DNA of 64,000 nucleotides. Source: Serratia fonticola. Its GTDB lineage: Bacteria; Pseudomonadota; Gammaproteobacteria; Enterobacterales; Enterobacteriaceae. The stretch lies in NCBI RefSeq assembly GCF_006715025.1, contig NZ_VFMK01000001.1, positions 4,278,001 through 4,342,000 of the forward strand. Reading direction: 5' to 3'. The translations under genes were made by a program, and so were the position numbers. Under the pieces are notes generated by a model, which did no database searches, was not told the origin of the DNA, and worked only from the letters and a program-made list of their open reading frames with translations. Positions within the stretch are counted from its first letter, which is position 1. The number at the start of each line of letters is the position of its first letter. Of the stretch, positions 25,510 through 34,140 are shown piece after piece.

Positions 25510-25857
25510 TTAAGCACCCCACACGACGATTGTTCCGTACAATAAATAGACCAGCAACACGACGACAATCGCCAGTTGCAACACCAGGCGTAACGCCAGT
25601 GGTTTGATATAGTCCGTCAGCACCTGCCACATTCCGACCCAGGCATGAACCAGAATCGACAGCAATGTCAGCAAGGTGAACACTTTCGTAATGGAGGTGG
25701 CGAAGAAGCCGCGCCAGATTTCATAGGAGATGTCCGGAGCTGTAACGACAAAGCCCAGGATATAGAGTACATACAGGGTGATGACGATGGCGGAAGCACG
25801 CAGTAACAACCAGTCGTGTACGCCGTTACGTCCTAATGCAGAAACGTTGCTTACCAT
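25510..25857 (-). CDS. sdhD: Succinate dehydrogenase membrane anchor subunit SdhD
   Basis: 115-residue membrane protein with three helices. I start it at the ATG giving MVSNVSALGRNGVHD, the family N-terminus; a longer upstream frame lies inside sdhC and is not coding. HAWVGMWQVLTDY is the quinone-site and haem-proximal helix. Overlaps the sdhC 3' end by 7 bp and abuts sdhA. Confidence 0.95.
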   Translation of the reverse strand: MVSNVSALGRNGVHDWLLLRASAIVITLYVLYILGFVVTAPDISYEIWRGFFATSITKVFTLLTLLSILVHAWVGMWQVLTDYIKPLALRLVLQLAIVVVLLVYLLYGTIVVWGA

Positions 25858-26240
25858 ACGAGGACTCCAGCCAGAATTGACAGCACAACGGTCAGACCGA
25901 ACGCCACCTGGGCAGAACGGGTACCAGCGGCTAAACTCTCTTCGATATAGCCAAAATCCATTAACAAGTGACGAATGCCACCGCAAATGTGATAGGCCAA
26001 CGCAGTGAGGATCCCCCAGAAAATAAATTTCACGAAGAAGCTATTCATGATGGCGGCAGCTTGCAGGAAGCCCTCTTGAGAAGAGAGAGAGATGCCCAGC
26101 AGCCAGAGGAGAATACCCACGGCAACGAAAGTAATTACGCCAGAGACTCGGTGTAAAATGGACGCTATCGCAGTAATAGGAAACCGGATCGTTTGCAGAT
26201 CCAGATTGACAGGTCTTTGTTTTTTCACGGTTTTGCCCAC
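25851..26240 (-). CDS. sdhC: Succinate dehydrogenase cytochrome b556 subunit SdhC
   Basis: Haem b and quinone-binding membrane anchor of complex II, 129 residues. Starts at GTG (26238-26240), giving M-G-K-T-V-K-K-Q-R-P-V-N-L-D-L-Q-T-I, in register with E. coli MIRNVKKQRPVNLDLQTI. The SILHRVSG motif and the haem ligand region LAYHICGGIRHLLMD are present. First gene of sdhCDAB-sucABCD, divergent from gltA. Confidence 0.95.
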   Translation of the reverse strand: MGKTVKKQRPVNLDLQTIRFPITAIASILHRVSGVITFVAVGILLWLLGISLSSQEGFLQAAAIMNSFFVKFIFWGILTALAYHICGGIRHLLMDFGYIEESLAAGTRSAQVAFGLTVVLSILAGVLVW

Positions 26241-26874
26241 ACAGCTCTTATTATTTTCCTTCCTCCGGACCTGGGTGGGGATCAGACAGCGTCAAGAGAT
26301 AAAACCCTTAAACGTCACGCGCTCAAACAACAACATCCTTGGTGCTCAAACGGCGCGTAGTCATAACGCTGGGTGCTCCTACTTCAGGGTAATCCGGAGA
26401 CCTGGCGGCAGTATAGGAGGTTCACATTCCCATTACAATTCCCATACAATCCCTTTGGTAACATTTCCCCCGAACAGTGATTTAGATCACAATTTTCACA
26501 TTTAGTACAAAATTAATTATCTGATTTGACAAGAGATCAACATTTCCATTACAAATAGGGTCGCAATCAGCCCTATGATGCGCTACTGGTCAACAGATAC
26601 ACTTCCCCCTGCGCACAAGTTATGCAACAGTGTATCTGGTTAAAACTTCGAACATATCGTAGGTAATGGTTAATAGAAAATAACGAATTCCGATGAATCA
26701 TTAACGGCTGGTAACCCGTCTTGTTCGCTTGGTTAGCACTCTGTCCCTACCCGCGCAATTGCGCAGTCGCTCACAGAGTTTGTGTATACCCCCTTTTTTT
26801 GCGGGCAACCTGCGGAGATTTAAGGTATTTCAGTTGTTAGAGGTTTTTAAAATAAGGCGCTAAGGAGACAGTAA
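26241..26874. promoter_or_regulatory. Divergent sdhC-gltA control region
   Basis: About 630 bp without a gene. AGTGATTTAGATCACA (26476-26491) is a good CRP site (TGTGA-N6-TCACA with one change), placed to activate sdhC. CAGATACACT / AGTGTATCTG (26594-26603 and 26629-26638) is a perfect 10-bp inverted repeat. In the gltA leader, ACTCTGT / ACAGAGT (26738-26779) encloses the palindrome GCGCAATTGCGC (26753-26764), with a T7 run at 26794-26800. ArcA control, known for both operons in E. coli, is likely but no site was assigned. Confidence 0.6.
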
Positions 26875-28164
26875 ATGACTGATAAGAAAGCGACGCTAAA
26901 TATCAACAACGGCGAAGCTCCAATCGAACTGGGCGTACTCACCCCAACACTGGGCCCTGATGTTCTTGACGTTCGCGCCCTGGGCTCCAAAGGTTATTTC
27001 ACATTTGATCCCGGCTTTACTTCTACCGCATCCTGCGAATCCAAAATCACGTTTATCGACGGTGACAAAGGCATCCTGCTGCACCGTGGTTTCCCTATTG
27101 AGCAGTTGGCGAAAGAGTCTTCTTATCTTGAAGTGTGTTACATCCTGCTGTACGGCGAGACCCCAACGGCAGAAGAATTTGAAACCTTCAAGACTACCGT
27201 AACCCGCCATACCATGATCCACGATCAGATCACCCATCTGTTCCGTGGCTTCCGCCGTGACTCACACCCGATGGCCGTGCTGTGCGGTGTAACCGGTGCA
27301 CTGGCGGCGTTCTACCACGATGCATTGGATGTTAACAACGAGCGCCACCGTGAAATTACCGCGTTCCGTCTGTTGTCCAAAATGCCTACTGTGGCAGCGA
27401 TGTGTTACAAGTATTCCCTTGGCCAGCCGTTTGTTTACCCACGTAACGAACTTTCCTACGCGGGCAACTTCCTGCACATGATGTTTGCCACCCCTTGTGA
27501 AGAGTATGTGGTGAACCCAGTGCTGGAACGCGCCATGGACCGTATTCTGATCCTGCATGCAGACCATGAGCAGAACGCCTCTACCTCAACCGTACGTACC
27601 GCAGGTTCATCGGGAGCCAACCCGTTTGCCTGTATCGCGGCAGGTATCGCCTCCCTGTGGGGGCCAGCCCACGGTGGTGCTAACGAAGCAGCATTGAAGA
27701 TGCTGGAAGAGATTAAAACCGTTGAGCACATTCCTGAGTTCATCAAACGCGCCAAAGACAAAAACGACTCGTTCCGTCTGATGGGCTTTGGTCACCGCGT
27801 GTACAAGAACTACGATCCGCGCGCCACCGTGATGCGTGAAACCTGTCACGAAGTGCTGAAAGAGCTGAACAAGAAGGACGACAACCTGCTGCAGGTCGCG
27901 ATGGAGCTGGAACACATCGCGTTGAACGACCCGTACTTCATCGAGAAAAAACTGTACCCGAACGTCGACTTCTACTCAGGTATCATCCTGAAAGCGATGG
28001 GTATTCCTTCTTCCATGTTTACGGTTATCTTCGCCATCGCGCGTACCATTGGCTGGATTGCCCACTGGAACGAAATGCACGACGAGGGCATCAAGATCGC
28101 TCGCCCACGTCAGCTGTATACCGGCTATGCCGAGCGTGAGTTCAAGTCTCAGGTTAAGAAGTAA
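26875..28164 (+). CDS. gltA: Citrate synthase, type II
   Basis: Condenses oxaloacetate and acetyl-CoA; allosteric, NADH-inhibited hexameric form. 429 residues beginning MTDKKATLNINNGEAPIEL. Catalytic residues are in WGPAHGGANE, GFGHRVYKNYDP and PNVDFYSGI. CTAAGGAGACAGTAA gives a strong ribosome binding site. Transcribed divergently from sdhC; the 207-bp repeat array begins just after its stop codon. Confidence 0.98.
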   Translation: MTDKKATLNINNGEAPIELGVLTPTLGPDVLDVRALGSKGYFTFDPGFTSTASCESKITFIDGDKGILLHRGFPIEQLAKESSYLEVCYILLYGETPTAEEFETFKTTVTRHTMIHDQITHLFRGFRRDSHPMAVLCGVTGALAAFYHDALDVNNERHREITAFRLLSKMPTVAAMCYKYSLGQPFVYPRNELSYAGNFLHMMFATPCEEYVVNPVLERAMDRILILHADHEQNASTSTVRTAGSSGANPFACIAAGIASLWGPAHGGANEAALKMLEEIKTVEHIPEFIKRAKDKNDSFRLMGFGHRVYKNYDPRATVMRETCHEVLKELNKKDDNLLQVAMELEHIALNDPYFIEKKLYPNVDFYSGIILKAMGIPSSMFTVIFAIARTIGWIAHWNEMHDEGIKIARPRQLYTGYAEREFKSQVKK

Positions 28165-28189
28165 GCTTTAGCAGGGGCGTCATATTTGC

Positions 28190-29064
28190 CCCTCACCCTA
28201 ACCCTCTCCCACAGGGAGAGGGGATCCACCGTGCGATACATCAACACGGGTGCTTATCCGAAACACCCCATCACTACTCCCTTAGATTTGACGTGCTACA
28301 TCATGACACTTGCTCAATAATAAATCGTATCGTTCCCTCTCCCTTTTATAGCAAGCAACTCACTGTAAGAAAGGTTGATATCAATCCAACAATAACACTG
28401 TACCAGCACCCGCTCCCACAGGGAGAGGGGATCCACCGTGCGATACATCAACACGGGTGCTTATCCGAAACACACCATCACTACTCCCTTAGATTTGACG
28501 TGCTACATCATGACACTTGCTCAATAATAAATCGTATCGTTCCCTCTCCCTTTTATAGCAAGCAACTCACTGTAAGAAAGGTTGATATCAATCCAACAAT
28601 AACACTGTACCAGCACCCTCTCCCACAGGGAGAGGGGATCCACCGTGCGATACATCAACACGGGTGCTTATCCGAAACACCCCATCACTACTCCCTTAGA
28701 TTTGACGTGCTACATCATGACACTTGCTCAATAATAAATCGTATCGTTACCTCTCCCTTTTATAGCAAGCAACTCACTGTAAGAAAGGTTGATATCAACC
28801 CAACAATAACACTGTACCAGCTCCCTCTCCCACAGGGAGAGGGGATCCACCGTGCGATACATCAACACGGGTGCTTATCCGAAACACCCCATCACTACTC
28901 CCTTAGATTTGATGTGCTACATCATGACACTTGCTCAATAATAAATCGTATCGTTCCCTCTCCCTTTTATAGCGAGCAACTCACTGTACGAAAGGTTGAT
29001 ATCAATCCAACAATAACACTGTACCAGCTCCCTCTCCTACAGGGAGAGGGTTGGGGTGAGGGGA
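28190..29064. repeat. Four tandem 207-bp repeats between gltA and nei
   Basis: The motif CTCCCACAGGGAGAGG recurs at 28206, 28413, 28620 and 28827, and as CTCCTACAGGGAGAGG at 29034, every 207 bp exactly. Units are almost identical, with only scattered single-base changes. The array is bracketed by CCCCTCACCCTAACCCTCTCCC at the left and its near-inverse GGGAGAGGGTTGGGGTGAGGGG at the right, so the whole block looks like one palindromic-ended intergenic element whose interior was amplified. Each junction can form a CTCTCCC-ACA-GGGAGAG hairpin. Because 207 is a multiple of three, a 277-codon frame stays open through it; I do not regard that as a gene. Confidence 0.9.
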
Positions 29065-29098
29065 CAATGCTTCAGCCGATACAACACGTTTCATCAGC

Positions 29099-29890
29099 TT
29101 ACCGCTGGCAAACCGGGCACCAATAGAATGGCCGTGATGATAGCGCCGTTTTCTCTATCATCCCACCGCAACGAGGGCAAGGCTCGCCGCTGCGATGGAA
29201 TACTTTGAAGCTGAATAACGTACCGTGGTGACGCTTTTCATCTACCTGACCACGGGTCTGATATGAAATGCGTGGAATATCCAACAGCGCCTGCGCCAAC
29301 TTATGCAGTGCATCAGGGGGGAGATCCTGCGGCTTATGCTTGGGTGCCAGTTCTGCCTGCCACAAAATCTCGGCTCGCAGATAATTACCCAGGCCAGCCA
29401 GGAAAGACTGATCCAGCAGCATGCCACCCAACTGGCGCTTACAAAACGCCGGCGATAACAACCGCTGTTCCACCTGCTCTAAGGTCAAAGCCATATCAAG
29501 CACGTCTGGACCAATGCGTTTTAGAAACGGGTGTTGCTCTATCTCGCCACGAGGAGCAACGGTGATATCCGAAGCGCTGTACAACAGGATCGCCCATTCT
29601 GCCGTCTCCAGCCTGACACGCAGATCACGCTTGGTCTCAGGGGTTTCGCCAGCCTTGACCACCTTCCAGACACCGTAAAGCTGGTTGTGACTATACATCG
29701 TCAACCCATTGGAAAAATCGGTTAGCAAAGCTTTACCACGCGGCTCGATGGCGGTGATACATTCACCGTTCAACTCGGCCTGATAGTGTTTCAGTTGAGG
29801 AAAAGCAAACCAGACAGTGGTCAGTGGCTGTCCTATCATTACCGCCGCCAGTTTATCTGCCGCCCGGCGAATTTCCGGCCCTTCTGGCAT
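29099..29890 (-). CDS. nei: Endonuclease VIII, DNA glycosylase/AP lyase
   Basis: Base-excision repair enzyme removing oxidised pyrimidines. 263 residues. The mature N-terminus PEGPEIRRAADKL supplies the catalytic Pro2/Glu3, Lys53 lies in PRGKALLTDF, the H2TH domain has GLGNYLRAEILW, and the C-terminal zinc finger has CPRCGG and YWCPVCQ. In E. coli nei directly follows pxpA; here the pcp-DUF979-DUF969 genes separate them. Confidence 0.97.
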   Translation of the reverse strand: MPEGPEIRRAADKLAAVMIGQPLTTVWFAFPQLKHYQAELNGECITAIEPRGKALLTDFSNGLTMYSHNQLYGVWKVVKAGETPETKRDLRVRLETAEWAILLYSASDITVAPRGEIEQHPFLKRIGPDVLDMALTLEQVEQRLLSPAFCKRQLGGMLLDQSFLAGLGNYLRAEILWQAELAPKHKPQDLPPDALHKLAQALLDIPRISYQTRGQVDEKRHHGTLFSFKVFHRSGEPCPRCGGMIEKTALSSRPFYWCPVCQR

Positions 29891-29907
29891 AAGACAACTC
29901 CTTGATT

Positions 29908-29932
29908 AAAAAGGGTTCCAAGAATAGAACCC
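29908..29932 (-). terminator. Terminator after pcp
   Basis: GGGTTC and GAACCC form a 6-bp stem with an 8-nt loop, followed by TTTTT on the minus strand. It ends the pcp transcript before nei. Confidence 0.65.
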
Positions 29933-30005
29933 GGTAGTTTTAGGGGCGCGAATGACTCACCGCTTCACCAAACGCGGCATACTGCGCCCCTACGAAATAA
30001 ATACC

Positions 30006-30650
30006 TCAGTGAGTAGTACCACCTACCACTTTCAAATCATGTTCAACCTGTAAAGCGATTGAAATGGCCATTTCCAAGGCAAACAACACCGTCTGGGCCG
30101 CCATACTGGGGGCACCTGGATGTTGCGCTGCCTGCTCTGGGAGATAAGGGATATGAATGAAACCGCCCTTCACCGCCTGTTGCGTGCTCAAACGATGCAA
30201 CAGGCCATACATCACATGGTTACAGACATAAGTCCCCGCCGTTTGCGATACCGATGCGGGAATGCCAGCCTCACGCATGGCTTCCACCACCGCTTTAATC
30301 GGCAAGGTGCTGAAATAGGCAGTCGGGCCCTCTTCCACAATCGCCTGGTCGATCGGTTGCTGCCCCCGATTATCAGGAATTCGCGCGTCATCGACGTTAA
30401 TGGCGACCCGCTCCAGCGTGATGTCGGTGCGTCCCCCCGCCTGGCCCACCGCCAGCACCATCACCGGTTGGACTTCGTCAATCGCCGCGTTTAACACCGT
30501 CAACGCCTCACCAAAGACGCAAGGGAGCTGACGCGCAATAATGTGCGCTCCACCAAGCTCCAGATCGTTTAGCTGCTTAACCACTTCCCAAGAAGGGTTA
30601 ATATGTTCACCACCGAACGGCTCAAAACCGGTAATTAAAACGTTCTGCAT
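30006..30650 (-). CDS. pcp: Pyrrolidone-carboxylate peptidase (pyroglutamyl-peptidase I)
   Basis: Cytoplasmic cysteine peptidase (family C15) that removes N-terminal pyroglutamate from peptides. 214 residues starting MQNVLITGFEPFGGE. The catalytic triad is visible: Glu80 (TLERVA), Cys143 (GTYVCNHVMYG) and His166 (FIHIPYLPEQ). It lies 8 bp downstream of the DUF979 gene and in the same run as DUF969 and pxpACB, so its product pyroglutamate can be passed to 5-oxoprolinase. Confidence 0.96.
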   Translation of the reverse strand: MQNVLITGFEPFGGEHINPSWEVVKQLNDLELGGAHIIARQLPCVFGEALTVLNAAIDEVQPVMVLAVGQAGGRTDITLERVAINVDDARIPDNRGQQPIDQAIVEEGPTAYFSTLPIKAVVEAMREAGIPASVSQTAGTYVCNHVMYGLLHRLSTQQAVKGGFIHIPYLPEQAAQHPGAPSMAAQTVLFALEMAISIALQVEHDLKVVGGTTH

Positions 30651-30658
30651 GCGTTCTC

Positions 30659-31666
30659 CTAGAGGAACATCAGGAAATAAAGCAGGAATACGTTCACCAG
30701 CAGCAACGTGACTCCAGTCGGTATCTGCGCCTTGATAACGGCATTTTTATCCGGTAACTCCAACAAAGCTGCCGGTACAATATTAAAGTTAGCAGCCATT
30801 GGGGTCATCAGCGTGCCGCAATAACCGGAAAACATGCCAATGGCCGCCATAACCGCCGGATTACCACCATGTTGCAGCACCAGGATCGGGATGCCAATTC
30901 CTGCGGTAACAATGGGGAAAGCGGCAAACGCGTTCCCCATCACCATGGTCAGCACCGCCATCCCAACAGCGTATACAGCTACGGCAATGAAGCGGTTATC
31001 GACTGCCAGATACTCCTGCGTCAGATGAGAGATGGCCGTGCCAACGCCAGCAACGGTGAACAATAGGCCAAGCGTTGCCAGGATCTGCGGCAAAATAAAT
31101 GCCCAACCAATAGAGTCCAGCAGGCGACGTGCTTCCTGAAGCGGTTGCAATGCTTTCTCGTGGGTCATTTTTACCGCAATAATCCCGCCCAGCAGGCAAC
31201 CAACCGCCATTGAGAACAGTGTGATCAGGGTGGCATGATTCCCTACGCCAAAGACCGCATTTTGTAACGCCGGAATATTGTTGAACAGCAGCACGCCAAT
31301 CACCGTTACCACCGGGATCGCCAAGGCTGGAATAAACAGGCGGTTACCCAACCGCTTAGCGCTGGACTCACGTTCTTGCGGGCTACGTTGGTGATAGCTC
31401 CCCAGGCGGACACCGCCAAAACCGGCAATCAATGCCATCACCACCACCAGCACACCCACGACAATGTGCAATTGACGCTTGGCCTCCAGCCCGCTACCAA
31501 ATAAACCATATGTCCAGTCACCGACCAGGAATATCAGCCCGTACAAGGCCCAAAACAGCCCAGTGCTGACACGCCGTGGGTTAGCCCGATCGCGGAAGGA
31601 CATGATGGCGACAATCAGTAATACCGCGCCCGCCAGCCAATAGAGATATTGTTGCTGGAAATTCAT
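30659..31666 (-). CDS. DUF979 family membrane protein
   Basis: 335-residue integral membrane protein with about nine or ten hydrophobic helices, the first right at the N-terminus (YLYWLAGAVLLIVAIMSF). Internal motifs include GNAFAAFPIVTAGIGIPILV and GMFSGYCGTLMTPMAANFN, Gly/Pro-rich re-entrant-like segments resembling those of ion-transporter-superfamily carriers. Its ATG overlaps the DUF969 stop by 4 bp (ATGA), so the two are co-translated. DUF969-DUF979-pcp is a recurrent trio across bacteria. A transporter for pyroglutamate or pyroglutamyl peptides is my inference; the function is not established. Confidence 0.85.
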   Translation of the reverse strand: MNFQQQYLYWLAGAVLLIVAIMSFRDRANPRRVSTGLFWALYGLIFLVGDWTYGLFGSGLEAKRQLHIVVGVLVVVMALIAGFGGVRLGSYHQRSPQERESSAKRLGNRLFIPALAIPVVTVIGVLLFNNIPALQNAVFGVGNHATLITLFSMAVGCLLGGIIAVKMTHEKALQPLQEARRLLDSIGWAFILPQILATLGLLFTVAGVGTAISHLTQEYLAVDNRFIAVAVYAVGMAVLTMVMGNAFAAFPIVTAGIGIPILVLQHGGNPAVMAAIGMFSGYCGTLMTPMAANFNIVPAALLELPDKNAVIKAQIPTGVTLLLVNVFLLYFLMFL

Positions 31667-32394
31667 TGGCCGTCTCCTTTTGCCTGCAACGCCGCCTGAT
31701 TAAGCTTGCTAAGCTCTGCGGTTAATTGTTTATCCATACGGTACAAACGGAAAGCGTGGATCAGGAAAGCGAAGATCGCCGTTGGGATCCCCCACAGCGC
31801 AATATGCAGTGGCTCGGTCTGAATACCACCAGATTCCAACATAAAGTTATGCATGAAAATAATTGCGCCAAAGGCAACAAAGATATCTTCACCGAAGAAT
31901 AACCCGACGTTATCGGTAGCGGCAGACATCGCCCGCAAGCGATAACGCACCCGCTCGGGCAGTTCGCCATGGCGGTTTTCCGTCGCTCCTTCCGCCATCG
32001 GTGCCAGTAACGGGCGCACCATCTGCGGATGGCCCCCCAGGCTGGTCAGACCCATGGCTGCCGTCACTTCACGCACAAACAGGTAGACGATCAGCAGACG
32101 CCCGGCGGTGGCACTTTTGATTTTGGCAATCCACGCCTGCGCGCGCTCTTTCAATCCATGACGTTCCAGCAGGCCGATAACGGCCAGTGGCAACAGCAGG
32201 ATCAGCGGTAAATTGCGGGTATTGAGAAACCCCTCGCCGAGCTTTTCCAAAATGACATCCAACGGCATCAGCGCCGCCAGCCCGGTGATAATACCGGCGA
32301 CGATCACCACCAGCACCGGGTTAAAACGTAAGACAAATCCAACCACAATGACGGCAATGCCAATCAGTGGCCAGAGGTTTACTGCCTGTTCCAT
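31663..32394 (-). CDS. DUF969 family membrane protein
   Basis: 243 residues from the ATG giving MEQAVNLWPLIGIAVIVVG; an AGAGGGA ribosome binding site precedes it, and an upstream 15-codon extension is unlikely. Six or so hydrophobic segments; conserved-looking motifs are RFNPVLVVIVAGIITGL, TRNLPLILLLPLAVIGLLE and EDIFVAFGAIIFMHNFM. Paired with DUF979 by overlapping stop and start codons, suggesting a two-subunit membrane complex. It follows pxpA by 86 bp. Function unproven; the context points to pyroglutamate or peptide transport. Confidence 0.85.
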   Translation of the reverse strand: MEQAVNLWPLIGIAVIVVGFVLRFNPVLVVIVAGIITGLAALMPLDVILEKLGEGFLNTRNLPLILLLPLAVIGLLERHGLKERAQAWIAKIKSATAGRLLIVYLFVREVTAAMGLTSLGGHPQMVRPLLAPMAEGATENRHGELPERVRYRLRAMSAATDNVGLFFGEDIFVAFGAIIFMHNFMLESGGIQTEPLHIALWGIPTAIFAFLIHAFRLYRMDKQLTAELSKLNQAALQAKGDGQ

Positions 32395-32480
32395 ATGCAC
32401 ATCCCTCTCTGCCCCTCTGTTTTTCGAGCAACAGCTCAAAACTCATCGGGTAATGTTGTGTTTGCTGTAATAATTATTTT

Positions 32481-33218
32481 TTATTCTGCACTGACGCTAA
32501 TCTTGTTCTTTGCAAAACTTTCTCGTAGTTTGCGAGCATAAGCCAACGCATGTTCGCCGTCGCCATGTAAGCAAACCGTCTCGGCCTGAACGGCGGCCCA
32601 GGTGCCTTCAAGGGTGCGAACCCGGTGATGGCGCACCATCTCCAGTGTCTGTTCCAGTGCTTGCTCATCGCTGGTGATCAATGCTCCCGGTTGCCCACGG
32701 GGAACCAAGGTGCCATTGGCCTGATAAGCGCGATCGGCAAAAACCTCCTGCCGCGTCATCAACCCCAGTCTTTCACCGGCCCGGATCAACTCGCTGCCCG
32801 CCAACCCTACCAGGCGCAGCGCCGGATCCACCGCCAAAACGGCACGCGCAATGGCATCGGCTAATGCTGGCTCCACGGCGGCCTGGTTATAGAGCATGCC
32901 GTGAGGTTTCACATGCACCATCGTGCCCCCTTCAGCACGGGTGATGGCGGCCAGCGCACCAAGCTGATAAACCATCTGTGCAAAAACCGTCTCGCTAGGC
33001 AGTTGCATATGGGTGCGACCAAAGTTTTCCCGATCGGGGAAGCTGGGATGTGCGCCAATGGCTACCCCATACTGCATCGCCCAACGTACCGACTGACGCA
33101 TGGTTTGCGCATCACCGGCATGGAAGCCACAGGCAATATTGGCAGAGCTTACCAGTTGCAATAACGCCTCATCATTGGCACAGCCCTCGCCAAGATCGGC
33201 ATTCAAATCAACGATCAT
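32481..33218 (-). CDS. pxpA: 5-oxoprolinase (ATP-hydrolysing) subunit A
   Basis: LamB/YcsF family member. With PxpB and PxpC it hydrolyses 5-oxoproline (pyroglutamate) to glutamate at the expense of ATP. 245 residues; family signature DLNADLGEG at the start, then NIACGFHAGDAQTMRQ and IGAHPSFPDRENFGR. It overlaps pxpC by 11 bp. Equivalent to E. coli ybgL. Confidence 0.95.
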   Translation of the reverse strand: MIVDLNADLGEGCANDEALLQLVSSANIACGFHAGDAQTMRQSVRWAMQYGVAIGAHPSFPDRENFGRTHMQLPSETVFAQMVYQLGALAAITRAEGGTMVHVKPHGMLYNQAAVEPALADAIARAVLAVDPALRLVGLAGSELIRAGERLGLMTRQEVFADRAYQANGTLVPRGQPGALITSDEQALEQTLEMVRHHRVRTLEGTWAAVQAETVCLHGDGEHALAYARKLRESFAKNKISVSAE

Positions 33219-34140
33219 TTAACCCCCAGGCAATCTGCTGAATAAAGTGATCCTGCTCGGCCTTGGCGCGCTGTGCTTCCGCCAAGGTACAAGGGATAAA
33301 GTGGATAACGTCACCCAGACGGGTCTGAGCCAAATGATAGAGATCCGCCTCAATCACGCAGGCAATACGCGGATAACCGCCGGTCGTTTGCGCATCGGCC
33401 ATCAGTACGATGGGCTGACCGTTGTGCGGGACCTGTATCACCCCCGGTAACAAACCGTGGGAAAGCATTTCCCGCTCGGTCGTTCTCGTCAGGGCGTTAC
33501 CACCATGTAAGCGGTAGCCCATGCGATTGCTTTGCGGGCTCAGCTGCCACGCCGTACGCCAAAAATCCTCCTGCGCCTCGGTACTGAACTCATGGTACTC
33601 TGGCCCTGGAATAGCGCGGATGCGGTTGCTGAACAATAACTGTTTCACGCCAAGGCTGCTCGTTGGCAACCTCAGCGGTTTGCCCAGCGGCAACACGTCT
33701 CCCTCTTTCAATTGCCGGCCTTCCAGCCCACCAAAACCCGCTTTCAGATCGGTGCTGCGCGATCCCAGCATTTCCGGCACATTAATACCGCCTGATATTG
33801 CAAGATAACTACGCATCCCGTGTTTAGGCATTTTCAGCGTCAATTGCTGGCCTGGTTTCACGGGATAACGCCAGCCTGTCCACAGGGATTTGCCGTCCAA
33901 TTGCGCATCACACCCGGCCCCGGTCAAGGCTATCCACCCCTTACGGGTAAATCCGGCGCTGAACTGCCCTAATGTGATTTCCAACCCGGCCGCTTCCGGC
34001 GCATTCCCCACCAGCAGGTTGGCAATTTTCAGCGCCGGGATATCCAGAGCGCCCCCTTGGCTGATCCCTAAGCGTCTGAAGCCGTTACGCCCGAGGTCCT
34101 GTACCGTGGTGTAAATACCCGCGCGCAAAATCTTCAACAT
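33208..34140 (-). CDS. pxpC: 5-oxoprolinase subunit C
   Basis: Biotin-dependent-carboxyltransferase-like (KipA/allophanate hydrolase AHS2) subunit, 310 residues starting MLKILRAGIYTTVQDLGRNGFRR's family motif T-x-Q-D-x-G-R. Segments GGALDIPALKIANLLVGN and QTTGGYPRIACV are typical AHS2 features. GGAGGGC precedes the ATG. Overlaps pxpB by 7 bp and pxpA by 11 bp, a tightly coupled trio. Equivalent to E. coli ybgK. Confidence 0.94.
   Translation of the reverse strand: MLKILRAGIYTTVQDLGRNGFRRLGISQGGALDIPALKIANLLVGNAPEAAGLEITLGQFSAGFTRKGWIALTGAGCDAQLDGKSLWTGWRYPVKPGQQLTLKMPKHGMRSYLAISGGINVPEMLGSRSTDLKAGFGGLEGRQLKEGDVLPLGKPLRLPTSSLGVKQLLFSNRIRAIPGPEYHEFSTEAQEDFWRTAWQLSPQSNRMGYRLHGGNALTRTTEREMLSHGLLPGVIQVPHNGQPIVLMADAQTTGGYPRIACVIEADLYHLAQTRLGDVIHFIPCTLAEAQRAKAEQDHFIQQIAWGLNDR

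Noticed and set aside
28190..29064. CRISPR array
   Set aside because: The repeats are 207 bp and directly abutting with no variable spacers, and there are no cas genes.
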